Shown here in pieces: positions 1 through 8,430 of a DNA stretch of 64,000 nt. Location of the stretch: the NCBI RefSeq assembly GCF_000981385.1, contig NZ_LATZ01000130.1:1-64000 (forward strand). Reading direction: 5' to 3'. The notes beneath the pieces are model-generated. The model did not search any database, was not told the origin of the DNA, and worked only from the letters and a program-made list of their open reading frames with translations. The DNA is from Bacillus sp. SA1-12. GTDB taxonomy: Bacteria; Bacillota; Bacilli; Bacillales; Bacillaceae. Position 1 is the stretch's first letter, and the number at the start of each line of letters is the position of its first letter. Position numbers and translations under genes: made by a program.

Positions 1-121
1 TTGCCGCTCACTTCCTTCAGATTCCATGTCACCATAGACACCCTTGTGTTAGGCTAACTGTTACTTCTGTCTTCACAGTTCGGGACTTTCACCCTATAGA
101 TTACACCCATGCTGGGCGCAC
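1..121 (-). mobile_element. 5' end of a bacterial group IIC intron (cut by window edge)
   Basis: Read on the minus strand from 121 downwards, the sequence starts GTGCGCCCAGCATGGGTG and continues almost letter for letter like domain I of the Oceanobacillus iheyensis group IIC intron, including the segments GGGTGAAAGTCCCGAACTG and AACAGTTAGCCTAAC. The intron runs off the left edge, so its reverse transcriptase and domains V/VI are not visible. It begins a few bases after a terminator hairpin on the same strand, the insertion site known for class C introns. Class and 5' boundary rest on remembered similarity to the crystallised intron plus this context. Confidence 0.88.
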
Positions 122-124
122 TTA

Positions 125-163
125 GAAAAGTAGTGAGGTGATAAACACTTCACTACTTTTTAT
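125..163 (-). terminator. Rho-independent terminator, target of the intron
   Basis: Inverted repeat AAGTAGTG...CACTACTT with runs of T (or A) on both sides, about 95 bases after the stop of the pentapeptide gene. The group IIC intron begins just beyond the stem on the minus strand. Confidence 0.8.
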
Positions 164-258
164 TATCTATTCTTTATAGGGTCTTGCTTTCTCTTATTCT
201 CTTATTTACATCGTCCATCTTAAGCCCGCCAATTTTGTAACGTACTCTTATTTCCTTT

Positions 259-1074
259 TTACAGCCAATGGTCTGGAGTTCGTAAAGATGCTGGCAGTTT
301 CGTATGAATGTTTCCTTTTGCTGAGTTAACCTGTGCTTGTGTAAGGAAGATGCTCCCCGTAAGATTTGCACCGCTTACGTCTGCATCCCTGAGATCTGCC
401 CCGATCAAGTCAGTCGTTCTCATGTCAGCCTTTCGAAGATCAGCCGCGATAAGCAAAGCTCCCCTTAGGTTCGCACCTCTTAGGTCAGCTCCTCGCAAAT
501 TTGCCCCAATTAGGTCACTTCCCCTTTTTAGCTTTGGTGTTTTTCTATTTTTTGCATGCGAAGCCTTTGCACGGACCAGTTCACTTGTCCGGATTAGAAG
601 TTCGTTTACGTTTGCCCGATGTGCCGGGACATCAAGGTCTATGATTGATTTTGGACTTAAAGTAGTGAGTTTTTCTGTTTCTTCTAAAGCAGCCTGCAGC
701 TGTGTGCGAATCGGCTGGGTTTCTTGTAAGCCTGCTGCTTCGTGTAAGTAATAAAGCATTTCGTGAAGCTGCTGCATAATGGGAAATACTTCAAACATTT
801 CCTTAGCCATTTCAGTGCTTTGACGCCAATCGTTTCCACCATAGGTAATTTGAGAAACCTTTTGTCCAGCACCAAAGCATTCATAAACAGCACAGCCGCG
901 AAAGCCTTTGTTTCTGAGATCTTTATGAATACCGCAGCGATAATTCGCTTGCAAATTTGAGCATGGAGTACCTCCATCCTTATCACGTGGAAAATCAGCC
1001 GATTTAGCATATGGCAAAGCTACACAGCACAAACCAAAGCAATTTTCACAGTCTGCACTTAATTGTTTTAACAA
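259..1074 (-). CDS. Pentapeptide-repeat protein with cysteine-rich N-terminus
   Basis: 271 residues. The first 65 residues hold eight cysteines, starting with CENCFGLCC and continuing with C at about 38, 47, 60 and 65, which resembles the metal-binding YkgJ-type zinc/iron cluster fold. Residues about 183-248 are tandem pentapeptides of the form A(D/N)LRG, which fold as a right-handed beta-helix. The middle is predicted helical. The start is a TTG preceded by AAAAGGAAG at workable spacing; no ATG is available upstream of the cysteines. It is a single-gene unit ending in the terminator at 125-163. Proteins of this architecture occur in Bacillus, but I know of no established function; a redox or metal-dependent role is inference only. 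Confidence 0.85.
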   Translation of the reverse strand: MLKQLSADCENCFGLCCVALPYAKSADFPRDKDGGTPCSNLQANYRCGIHKDLRNKGFRGCAVYECFGAGQKVSQITYGGNDWRQSTEMAKEMFEVFPIMQQLHEMLYYLHEAAGLQETQPIRTQLQAALEETEKLTTLSPKSIIDLDVPAHRANVNELLIRTSELVRAKASHAKNRKTPKLKRGSDLIGANLRGADLRGANLRGALLIAADLRKADMRTTDLIGADLRDADVSGANLTGSIFLTQAQVNSAKGNIHTKLPASLRTPDHWL

Positions 1075-1350
1075 ACCTTTACACTTCCTTTTATTATCAA
1101 GCTTGGTCTTTTTTCTATCTTCATATTTCTAATCCTTCTAGAAAACTTTCCTGCAATTGCCATTTTCTATTTTATAGGAAACGAACTTATTAGTGTAGAT
1201 TATTTTATGTTCATATAATGAGGAAAAAGTTCTATAAGAAGATTCGTCCACTTTCCATTATAGGTAGGTTTCTTCTCCTATGTCATTTACCAATATATGG
1301 TGTTATAATGGTGATGATTTTGAAACGAGAAAACGAGAGGGGAAATAATA

Positions 1351-1821
1351 ATGGATCAGCTTTTATTGAGGCAATTTGAAAGGTCAAGAGAATACTTAAT
1401 TAAGGTTTTAGAGTCCGTTTCAACTGAACATATTGATGTACAGCCAGATGGTTTTAATAACACGATCCATTGGCATACAGGTCATGTGTTGACCGTTACT
1501 GAACAAACGATGTTTGCTTTCCCTCAACGATCAACCAATCTCCCTGTGAATTATGTGGAACTATTCGGAAATGGAACAAAACCTGCTGACTGGAAAGGGG
1601 AAATCCCTCCAATGGAGCAGCTCATTGTACAATTAAGGGATCAAATAACACGTATCAAGGAAATCCCTGCAAAACAGCTGGATCTCGTTTTCGAAAAACC
1701 GATCATTGGTTGTCAAACATATGGAGAGCTTGCAGGTTTTACCGTCATACATGAAGCCACACATATTGGGCAAATCCAAGCGATGAAGCGCGTGATTGAA
1801 TTAGAAAGTGTTAAAAACTGA
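1351..1821 (+). CDS. DinB-like four-helix protein
   Basis: 156 residues of the DinB/YfiT-like superfamily, four-helix bundle proteins that usually bind a metal through three histidines. Candidate ligands are the histidine in NTIHWHTGHV near residue 44 and those in VIHEATHIGQ near residues 134-138, at the places expected for the family. Members include bacillithiol- and mycothiol-dependent transferases and DNA-damage-inducible proteins, but the substrate cannot be told here. ATG start behind GAGAGGGGAAA. It is a monocistronic gene with a terminator at 1842-1876. Confidence 0.85.
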   Translation: MDQLLLRQFERSREYLIKVLESVSTEHIDVQPDGFNNTIHWHTGHVLTVTEQTMFAFPQRSTNLPVNYVELFGNGTKPADWKGEIPPMEQLIVQLRDQITRIKEIPAKQLDLVFEKPIIGCQTYGELAGFTVIHEATHIGQIQAMKRVIELESVKN

Positions 1822-1841
1822 GTTTAGTAGAATAGGATATT

Positions 1842-1876
1842 GGAAAGGGGCAAACTCAAAAGTCAGCCCCTTTTTC
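1842..1876 (+). terminator. Terminator between convergent DinB-like and beta-lactamase genes
   Basis: Stem AAAGGGGC...GCCCCTTT followed by TTTTT on the plus strand. It abuts the 3' end of the beta-lactamase gene and may also weakly stop transcription from the other side. Confidence 0.8.
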
Positions 1877-1877
1877 C

Positions 1878-2699
1878 TTATTTATCCTTACGCTGCTCTG
1901 TTATCAACTGGTATTTCTTTAAGATCTCCATTGTAATGGTTTTAGCATCAGCGCTTTTGCCAGCAATATTTGTTGCAAAGCTATACGCTTGATTGTCTGT
2001 TTTGATAAAACCGACAAACCAGCCAATCCCTGACCCTTGTCCCGTTTTCCCGTAAAGGGTAAAGTCGTCGCCTTCCTTTTGGATCATCATTCGTTTAACT
2101 GTTTTCATGACTCCCTGATCAAAAGGAAGTTCCTCTTTATAAAGAGCTTCCAAAAACTCTGCTTGTTCGATTGGGGAAATTTTAAGAGAATTGCTTAACC
2201 AAAACTGATCAATTCCTCCACTGATATCTTGATTTCCATAAGAAATGTTTCGAACCCACTCCTGCATGCGACTTTCTCCTATGTCACGGGCCATTGCCTG
2301 ATAGTACCAGACGACAGAGTTTCTTAAGGCAGATCCAAGAGTATGATCCTGATTCCAGATCTCAATTTCGCGCTCAACGCCATCCCAGTATTTAATATCA
2401 TATTCATCCTTCACAGCCCCTACCTGTAACCCAATGAGTGAATTAGGCACTTTAAACGTTGATTGCGGGGCAAATCTTTGCTTCGCTCGTTCGTGATTGT
2501 AAATAAAGGTTTTGCCCTTGTTGATATCACGTAGGACGAATGTTCCTTCATCATTATCAAAAAATTCCTCAACGTCGAGCTTCTTACTATTCAAGTTGTT
2601 TTTCGCAGCATTTGCTTCATTTGACGGTTGTACACATGTCAAGAGAACAGCTGTACAAATAAGCATGCAAAAAACTGCTAGATCTTTACGTTTTTTCAT
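1878..2699 (-). CDS. Class D (OXA-type) beta-lactamase
   Basis: 273 residues with an N-terminal signal sequence (basic KKRK, then a hydrophobic stretch to about 30). Class D hallmarks are all present: serine nucleophile in S80-T-F-K83, S128-V-V130, Y154-G-N156 and K218-T-G220. It should be secreted or surface-anchored and hydrolyse penicillins through an acyl-serine intermediate activated by a carboxylated Lys83. A cysteine at about 22 follows LLT, so a lipid anchor is possible but the lipobox is poor. ATG start behind AAGGTGATGAAAC. Two BlaI-type dyads lie upstream, so penicillin induction is likely. Chromosomal class D enzymes are known from several Bacillus species; spectrum and level of resistance cannot be read from sequence. 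Confidence 0.93.
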   Translation of the reverse strand: MKKRKDLAVFCMLICTAVLLTCVQPSNEANAAKNNLNSKKLDVEEFFDNDEGTFVLRDINKGKTFIYNHERAKQRFAPQSTFKVPNSLIGLQVGAVKDEYDIKYWDGVEREIEIWNQDHTLGSALRNSVVWYYQAMARDIGESRMQEWVRNISYGNQDISGGIDQFWLSNSLKISPIEQAEFLEALYKEELPFDQGVMKTVKRMMIQKEGDDFTLYGKTGQGSGIGWFVGFIKTDNQAYSFATNIAGKSADAKTITMEILKKYQLITEQRKDK

Positions 2700-2733
2700 C
2701 GTTTCATCACCTTATCTATTATTATCTATGTTA

Positions 2734-2782
2734 AATATTACAAACGTAATATTTCTAAATAAAATATTACACATGTAAGTTT
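2734..2782 (-). promoter_or_regulatory. Two BlaI/MecI-type operators
   Basis: Two dyads with identical geometry lie 35-85 bases upstream of the beta-lactamase start: AATATTAC-AAAC-GTAATATT at 2734-2753 (perfect) and AATATTAC-ACAT-GTAA at 2763-2778. The core TTACA/TGTAA matches the operators bound by the BlaI/MecI winged-helix repressors. Centres are 29 bp apart, nearly three helical turns. No blaI or blaR1 gene is in the window, so the repressor would act in trans. Confidence 0.7.
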
Positions 2783-2898
2783 TTATCGTCAAGGCTTTTT
2801 TCTTCGACCTATTTGTTTATTTTTAAATAGAATTTGACCAATACCTTTTAACTAAAATCTTCTAAATACAATTTGTAAAAACATCCTAATCTATCTTG

Positions 2899-2940
2899 AA
2901 AAAAGCCGATTTCCTTACTTTTTAAGGAAATCGGCTTTTT
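2899..2940 (-). terminator. Strong terminator
   Basis: AAAAGCCGATTTCCTTA...TAAGGAAATCGGCTTTT, a 15-bp-plus perfect stem flanked by A and T runs. It lies downstream of the pyridoxamine-oxidase-like gene on the minus strand and could work in both directions. Confidence 0.9.
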
Positions 2941-2981
2941 AGTAGTTCTTGCTAGCTTCTGCTCACTTTTACACATACTAC

Positions 2982-3578
2982 TTACTTAGAGTTTATCTTT
3001 GTTTTGAAGAAATCCCCACCCTTTTGTTTTTCATTATCTGTCCCGATTTCTATTTTTTTGTCCAGCTGTTTTAATTTGGGGATATGCTTTGAACAATGAA
3101 TATAAGCTTCGTCTACTTCGATCATCACCCAGCGTTCTGCTCTATTTCCTTCTTTTTCTTTTAAATCATCCATGACCGTTTCTGATAATTTTAATTGGGA
3201 TAATTGCCCGTTTTCTATAATTGAAGCTCGTCCATTTATATGCAATCCAATTGAGTGCTCAAAAAAATCGATAAACATTAATCCGATATGAGGGTTTTCA
3301 AGAATGTTTCCTAAACTTGCCATTACTCCATTTCCCTTATATTCCGGATATAATAACGTTTTATGATCTAGTACCCTTACAAATCCTGCCGGTCCTGCCC
3401 TAAAAGAGGAATCACAGTTCCCGCTTGAATCAGCTGTTGCGATATACATCATCCCTTGTTCGGCTATGAAAGCTGTCATCCTATCATTTACGTAATGAAG
3501 CATTTGGTTTTCATAAAAAGAGGATGCTTTCTTCGTTGTTCCATGTTGTTCTTGCAATATGCGTTCTCCTCTTGACAT
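2982..3578 (-). CDS. Pyridoxamine 5'-phosphate oxidase-like FMN-binding protein
   Basis: 198 residues. The core from about residue 27 to 165 is the split-barrel flavin-binding fold: MLHYVNDRMTAFIAEQ, then MMYIATADSSGNCDSSFR, then a hydrophobic strand LMFIDFF and HINGRASI. Members of this broad family bind FMN, F420 or haem and reduce varied substrates. This one is of the general stress/oxidoreductase type rather than the biosynthetic PdxH. No neighbour points to a substrate. Single gene, ATG start, terminator downstream. Confidence 0.85.
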   Translation of the reverse strand: MSRGERILQEQHGTTKKASSFYENQMLHYVNDRMTAFIAEQGMMYIATADSSGNCDSSFRAGPAGFVRVLDHKTLLYPEYKGNGVMASLGNILENPHIGLMFIDFFEHSIGLHINGRASIIENGQLSQLKLSETVMDDLKEKEGNRAERWVMIEVDEAYIHCSKHIPKLKQLDKKIEIGTDNEKQKGGDFFKTKINSK

Positions 3579-3662
3579 TGCCTCTCAACCCTTTCAATTC
3601 CTATAATTACATTTATCTAATAATAAAATACCATTTTATTTTTACAGTTCTTCGTATAAACA

Positions 3663-3690
3663 AAAGCAGGAATTTCTTCTTCCTGCCTCA
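3663..3690 (-). terminator. Probable terminator of the germination permease gene
   Basis: Stem GCAGGAA...TTCCTGC followed on the minus strand by TTTTGTTT. It lies about 170 bases after the permease stop; the intervening AT-rich sequence shows nothing else clear. Confidence 0.6.
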
Positions 3691-3861
3691 TTCATATTAC
3701 TAACTTCTTCTAAGAAGGACAACCTTATCTTTTAGGTTTAGTGTGACTTTCCTTCGCATTTTTGAAATATTGACAAATAAAGAGCCCTCTCCCAATAAAA
3801 ATAAAAGCCTCTTTTCTTGTTCAAGTAATAAGGAACATAGTATGATAGGAACCCGCCTTTT

Positions 3862-4974
3862 CTATCCATTTTGAGATGATTTTAAATTAAATTTATTCCG
3901 AATAAATGCGATCAAAACTAATACTATTGGAATGATCATTTGTAACGGTATATGTAGATAAGGATGAATAAATTTTATACCCACATCCCGGGCTTCACTA
4001 TAGTTGTCTGCATATAAGAATGATAAAGGAATAATAATCGTACCGATTGCAAGAATTATGGAACGTTGATTCTTTAGGTTAAATAATTGTGTAATACCAA
4101 CAGAAACACCATACATCCATCCTCCAACTTTAAAAAACACCCCTGCTACCATCATTAAAATAACCAGTGCATCAAACCGCTCAAGGAAATCGGCTATTGA
4201 AACCATACGTGTAGCACGCATTAGAGGATAAGGGGTCTGACTGTAAATTTCTGGACCTAACACTGATATGTTGATGATGGTATTGGTCACTAACAAAACC
4301 CCTCCTATCAAAATGATAGCAAGTCCTGCCTTTCTTGCATGCTTCTTTTTGTATAAAAGGGGTAAAAACATGGTAATAATGACTGTTTCACCGAATGGAA
4401 AGGTAATTTCATATGGGAAAACGGTTTTTACTACCGGATTTACGCCATTTCCTAATATCGGGGCAAGGTTATTGATGGTAAAGCCGGGAACAGTAAATAA
4501 AAGGATCCAAATCACGATAAGGGAAAAAATATAAATAGGAAAGACCGCCTCTCCCATACGAGCAAAAGCTTCCACGCCTCCGCTGAGACAATAAATCATT
4601 AACACCATAAAACTTACGGTGATAACCGGCATAGGAGTATCAGTTAAAATAGTTGAATAAATTAAATCACTGAAATCTCGGCAGGCTGTTGAGGCAAGAA
4701 ACGTAAAATAACAGAGATAATATAAAATGATCGGATAGCCAAGATACTTCCCTATGATTTTTGGGATCATTTGGATTAATGTGTCACCAGGATAATAATC
4801 GGATAATTTGACATAGATCAACATCAATATCATTCCAAATACCATACCTATTAATATGGTTAACCAGGCGTCCTGTTTTGCAGAACCTCCCCCTCCGAAA
4901 ATTAACTTATTTCCAACTTCAAATCCAATAATGACATAGAAAAGTTGAAGGGCGCTTATTTTTTGCTGATCCAT
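3862..4974 (-). CDS. GerAB-family spore germination permease (orphan)
   Basis: 370 residues, ten predicted membrane helices, with the start MDQQKISALQLFYVIIGFEVG typical of GerAB/YndE-type proteins of the amino acid-polyamine-organocation superfamily. B subunits sit in the inner spore membrane and form the germinant-binding part of A-B-C receptor complexes. No gerAA- or gerAC-like gene is next to it, so it is an orphan B subunit or pairs with subunits encoded elsewhere. ATG with GGAGATCAAA before it. Germinant specificity cannot be inferred. Confidence 0.88.
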   Translation of the reverse strand: MDQQKISALQLFYVIIGFEVGNKLIFGGGGSAKQDAWLTILIGMVFGMILMLIYVKLSDYYPGDTLIQMIPKIIGKYLGYPIILYYLCYFTFLASTACRDFSDLIYSTILTDTPMPVITVSFMVLMIYCLSGGVEAFARMGEAVFPIYIFSLIVIWILLFTVPGFTINNLAPILGNGVNPVVKTVFPYEITFPFGETVIITMFLPLLYKKKHARKAGLAIILIGGVLLVTNTIINISVLGPEIYSQTPYPLMRATRMVSIADFLERFDALVILMMVAGVFFKVGGWMYGVSVGITQLFNLKNQRSIILAIGTIIIPLSFLYADNYSEARDVGIKFIHPYLHIPLQMIIPIVLVLIAFIRNKFNLKSSQNG

Positions 4975-5287
4975 TTTGATCTCCTAATATGAAATAGTCT
5001 TGGTTATTATTTCCCATTTAGTAAACGTTATGTAAATTAGCTATTTCCCCAACTTTGATACAATTAATTTATACGTTTCTTCACCTTAGATTTCGAATCT
5101 TGTCTAGCTGTTGTTTTATTTTTTCACCATCATTAAAAACTACACTATTTCAACTAATTCAAATTAACAACAAAAGACCAAAGAGAGTCAGTGACTATTC
5201 ACGAAACTATTTCACCAATTGATTGGAACTCCATTAAAGCAAGCTTTCATACCAATTCATTAAGTTTCTAGAGGATATTTGGCCATA
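4975..5287. other. Gene-free AT-rich stretch
   Basis: About 310 bases between the start of the germination permease and the terminator of the alkaline phosphatase. It should hold the permease promoter, possibly one read by the forespore sigma-G, but I could not place convincing -35/-10 boxes. No ORF or repeat was noticed. Confidence 0.4.
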
Positions 5288-5344
5288 AAAAACTGCACCT
5301 CCAATTGTTAGGTATGTCTAACAATTAGGGTGCAGTTCATTTTG
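5286..5344 (-). terminator. Terminator of the alkaline phosphatase gene
   Basis: Long inverted repeat AACTGCACC...CTAATTGTTAG / CTAACAATTAG...GGTGCAGTT with an ATTTT tail, directly after the phosphatase stop. Confidence 0.85.
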
Positions 5345-5362
5345 ATCAGCTCTTTTTGTTAT

Positions 5363-7045
5363 CTATTTACTATTTGGAGAATACTTCTTGAATAAATCAA
5401 CAGCTTTTTCAGGAACATAGAATTTGCCGTTGCTTTCTACGACAACGCTTCCTAGCTCATAATCTTTTCCGTTAATACGGATGATATTTTTATTTACAAA
5501 CAATTTTGCTTCTGTTTTATTGCGTTTTACGACAAGCACTGGATTTGCTGCATCGGTTTTGTCGATTGTGACTTCTGCTCCAATTTTCTTGAAGGCAGAA
5601 CCGGCTTCTGTAAATAATTCATTCGTTAAATCCTTTAAATCGAAGCCCATTGCTTCAGACATTGTCTTCGCAATGTCAGTATTTTGGACTAGCCCGAACG
5701 GCCTTTGCGGACCGTAAGAGTATAAGAATACATCTTCACCTGTATGGCCGCCTGTTGTAAAGCCGATGTTTGCACGATTGGCTAATAAATCAACCAAGAT
5801 TGGGCCTACATCCGCTTTCTTCTGAGCAGTATGTAACTTTTCTTTTTCATCAGCTGTTAAGTTGTCTAAGCCGTAAAGTGCCGCTACCTCTTCTAAATTA
5901 GATAAATCATCCTTTAGTTTGTTTGTAGCACCTTCAAGAGTCATTTTTGCTTCTTTCAAAGGATCAATGTAAGCTGATACCGGTGTTGTATCATAGCCTT
6001 TTGTTGTATTGCTGTTACCGATGGAAATACCGCTGTTACCATGGTCAGTTAACGCAATAACCATCGTGTTTCCATCTTTCTTAGCAAACTCTAAAGCTTC
6101 TGCCACTGCGGCATCAAACGCTAATACATCACTAATAATCCCGATTGCGTCGTTTGAATGTGCCGCCCAATCTGGCTTACTTCCCTCGACAAATAAGAAG
6201 AATCCGTCCTTATCTTTTGAAAGAGTGTTAATTGCTTTATCTGTCATCTGAGCAAGCGTCGGCTGTTCAGGATTGGTTGCTTCTCGATCCATGTCATATG
6301 CAAGAGCAGCATTGGCGAAAGAACCCCAGATTTTATCAGATTTAGAATTTAATAGAGCATCCTTTGTTTCAACAAAATCATACCCTTTCTCTTGGATAAC
6401 TTTCACCAAATCTTCGTTGTCTTTACGAGTTCCGTTACTTGACGTTGGCAAAAGTGATGCCTTTCCTCCACCTAAGACAACCTCCATATTTTGATAAACT
6501 TGTTGTTCACCAAGAACGTCAAAATTATTACGGTTAGAGTGGTGAGCAGAGAAACCAGCAGGTGTAGCATGCTGAATTTCCGATGTAGCGATAATTCCTG
6601 TCGCACGTCCTGAACGTTCCGCACCTTCTAAGACATTAGCAACCGGACGAAACTTGTCTTCTTCTTTAATTGGATCTTCCCCAGGTGAATTCACAACGGA
6701 AGGTAATACACCAACGTATCCTGAATTGGATTTATTTCCTGTTGCTAAAGCTGTTCCTGCCGGCGCAGAATCAGTAATCGCTGATTCCGCTGAATAAGTG
6801 CGAACTCCCCCAGATACAATCTGATCCATGGCAAGAGGTGAACCTTTATACCAGCGGGCTAATGTAGTAGCTGTTGAGCTTGTACCATCCATGACCATCA
6901 TGATCACATTAACAGGTTCCTTTCCTGTTCTTTTTGGTTCGGCTTTTGCCTCTTCGCTGTTCATCATGCTTCCTATACTTAAGGAACCAAGTGCTAACGT
7001 TCCCGCTAACGTTACTCCTATCATCTTTTTACGAAAATTATTCAT
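5363..7045 (-). CDS. Secreted alkaline phosphatase
   Basis: 560 residues with a signal peptide (RKKMIGVTLAGTLALGSL, cleavage near AKA at about 35). Alkaline phosphatase family features: metal ligand D53 in MVMDGTSS, nucleophile Ser93 in TDSAPAGTALATG, later TDHGNSG and the GGHTGEDV metal site. It releases phosphate from monoesters outside the cell with two zincs and a magnesium. The last 70 residues (from about VTIDKTD), with LFVNKNIIRINGKDYEL and FYVPEKAVDLF, look like a stalk domain of the copper amine oxidase N-terminal type, an addition to the basic enzyme. ATG behind GGAGGGG. The upstream repeats suggest PhoP control. Confidence 0.92.
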   Translation of the reverse strand: MNNFRKKMIGVTLAGTLALGSLSIGSMMNSEEAKAEPKRTGKEPVNVIMMVMDGTSSTATTLARWYKGSPLAMDQIVSGGVRTYSAESAITDSAPAGTALATGNKSNSGYVGVLPSVVNSPGEDPIKEEDKFRPVANVLEGAERSGRATGIIATSEIQHATPAGFSAHHSNRNNFDVLGEQQVYQNMEVVLGGGKASLLPTSSNGTRKDNEDLVKVIQEKGYDFVETKDALLNSKSDKIWGSFANAALAYDMDREATNPEQPTLAQMTDKAINTLSKDKDGFFLFVEGSKPDWAAHSNDAIGIISDVLAFDAAVAEALEFAKKDGNTMVIALTDHGNSGISIGNSNTTKGYDTTPVSAYIDPLKEAKMTLEGATNKLKDDLSNLEEVAALYGLDNLTADEKEKLHTAQKKADVGPILVDLLANRANIGFTTGGHTGEDVFLYSYGPQRPFGLVQNTDIAKTMSEAMGFDLKDLTNELFTEAGSAFKKIGAEVTIDKTDAANPVLVVKRNKTEAKLFVNKNIIRINGKDYELGSVVVESNGKFYVPEKAVDLFKKYSPNSK

Positions 7046-7104
7046 TATTTCCCCTCCATACTTTTTTCGACATCGTTAAATCTACCATTACTATGTAAAG
7101 GGGA

Positions 7105-7142
7105 TTTTGTCTTTTTGTAAATTTCTATTAATTTTGTGTAAA
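7105..7142 (-). promoter_or_regulatory. Candidate PhoP binding site (Pho box)
   Basis: On the minus strand, TTTACA (7137-7142), TTAATA (7126-7131), TTTACA (7116-7121) and the weaker ACAAAA (7105-7110) repeat with spacing of 10-11 bases, like the TT(A/C)ACA direct repeats bound by PhoP in B. subtilis. They lie 60-100 bases upstream of the alkaline phosphatase start. Inference from spacing and gene function. Confidence 0.5.
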
Positions 7143-7397
7143 AAACAAAAATTTAATACTTTTTATTCGTTTAGTAAATAAAGGAAATAGATTGCTGTAG
7201 CAGTACCTAACCAACCCTTAGGCTCAAACCAGCAAACCACCTTATAACAATATTTTACTGTTTTAAATTGTCTATGAGAATGTTCTGTTACATGAGCAGC
7301 AAAGGCAGAAGTCTGAGCCACAGTTACTTCTGTCCCATTAAAAGGCTTGTAATCAATAATTTTAAAAAAAGATGATGGATAATGCCTAATAAAATTC

Positions 7398-7445
7398 AAT
7401 AAAAAAACTCTAGTAGCCTATAAATGTATGCTACTAGAGTATCTT
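7398..7445 (-). terminator. Terminator of the DUF47 gene
   Basis: ACTCTAGTAGC / GCTACTAGAGT perfect 11-bp stem followed on the minus strand by TTTTTTT, shortly after the DUF47 stop. Confidence 0.88.
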
Positions 7446-7480
7446 TTTTATGTTTTGTATTGTAAATCTCAAATATTCCC

Positions 7481-8104
7481 CTAGGAATTTTTCATGATAA
7501 TACTATCCAATGTTATAGCAACACTGCGACATTCATTCACGATCCCCTCCAAAGATTCATACACTTCCTTGCATTGCATGATCTTGATTGGGTCCCTTGT
7601 AGTGGCAAATAATTGTTTTATGGCCATTCGCAAAAGATTATTCGTATTTGCTTCCAGCTCTTTGATTCTTATTGAATACGGTGTAATCGCCGATAGTTTT
7701 CGGCGTGATAGCAACTCGACTGCATGAGATATTTCAATGACCGCGTCATAGATTTTTTGGCTGAATTTTTTCATTTGCTCAGTCGGTTTTGTTATGGAGT
7801 ACATGTCTAATAATCCCGCACAATGGTTCATTTCATCTAATACATTGTCTAAGCAAACAACAAGCTGTAAGATATCTTCTCGATCAATGACGGTAATATA
7901 CGTGTGATTTAATTCTTTCATCATTGTTTCAACATAACCGTCCCCGACTTTTTCATATTGTTTAATGCTCTTTACGAATTGTTGAAGTTCAGCATGATTT
8001 GTTAGTTCTTGCTCTAAAAAAAACTGTGCTGCCTCTTGAAGATTCTCCGTCATCTGTACTAAAAGTACCGATAACTTATCCTTTTTTCCCCTAAAAAAAA
8101 ACAT
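7481..8104 (-). CDS. DUF47 family PhoU-like protein
   Basis: 207 residues from the chosen ATG at 8104, which has GGGGGAAAG seven bases upstream; an ATG six codons earlier lacks such a site. The sequence begins MFFFRGKKDKLSVLLVQM and is all-helical, with metal-binding E/D-rich motifs YEKVGDGY near residue 50 and CLDNVLDEMNHC near 90, as in PhoU-like DUF47 proteins (B. subtilis YkaA type). These are usually encoded with a Pit-type phosphate transporter and modulate it. No pit gene is adjacent here, though the neighbouring phosphatase is a phosphate-starvation type gene. Confidence 0.88.
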   Translation of the reverse strand: MFFFRGKKDKLSVLLVQMTENLQEAAQFFLEQELTNHAELQQFVKSIKQYEKVGDGYVETMMKELNHTYITVIDREDILQLVVCLDNVLDEMNHCAGLLDMYSITKPTEQMKKFSQKIYDAVIEISHAVELLSRRKLSAITPYSIRIKELEANTNNLLRMAIKQLFATTRDPIKIMQCKEVYESLEGIVNECRSVAITLDSIIMKNS

Positions 8105-8430
8105 GTTTCTTTCCCCCATCAAAGACTAATAAAGTTAGACTCCTATCATTATAAGTATTTTATCCCCAAAAATGAGAAGAGAGGTTTATCTTCCTTACGG
8201 ACAATTAATTCTCCCCCTTATCTTCCTAGCTTCGCGTGTTAAGACTGGAATATAAAATTGCACTTATCGAATTATAAAGAAAATTATCGATCTATGATAG
8301 TTTTTGTCGAAAAGTTAACAAAAACTTAATATATAAATATACCTCTTATTATGAAGGTTACGCAACTAAAATGTAAATCATGTATTAAGTGAGATTTACA
8401 TCAGATAGGGTTTGCATAAAACACCATTTT

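Noticed and set aside
308-751. Open plus-strand frame of 147 codons opposite the pentapeptide gene
   Set aside because: Serine/alanine/proline-rich mirror of the repeat codons on the other strand; no ribosome site and no known family.
7163-7399. 78-codon minus-strand frame between the phosphatase and DUF47 genes
   Set aside because: Starts with TTG without a ribosome site, inside the DUF47 terminator region; no recognisable features.
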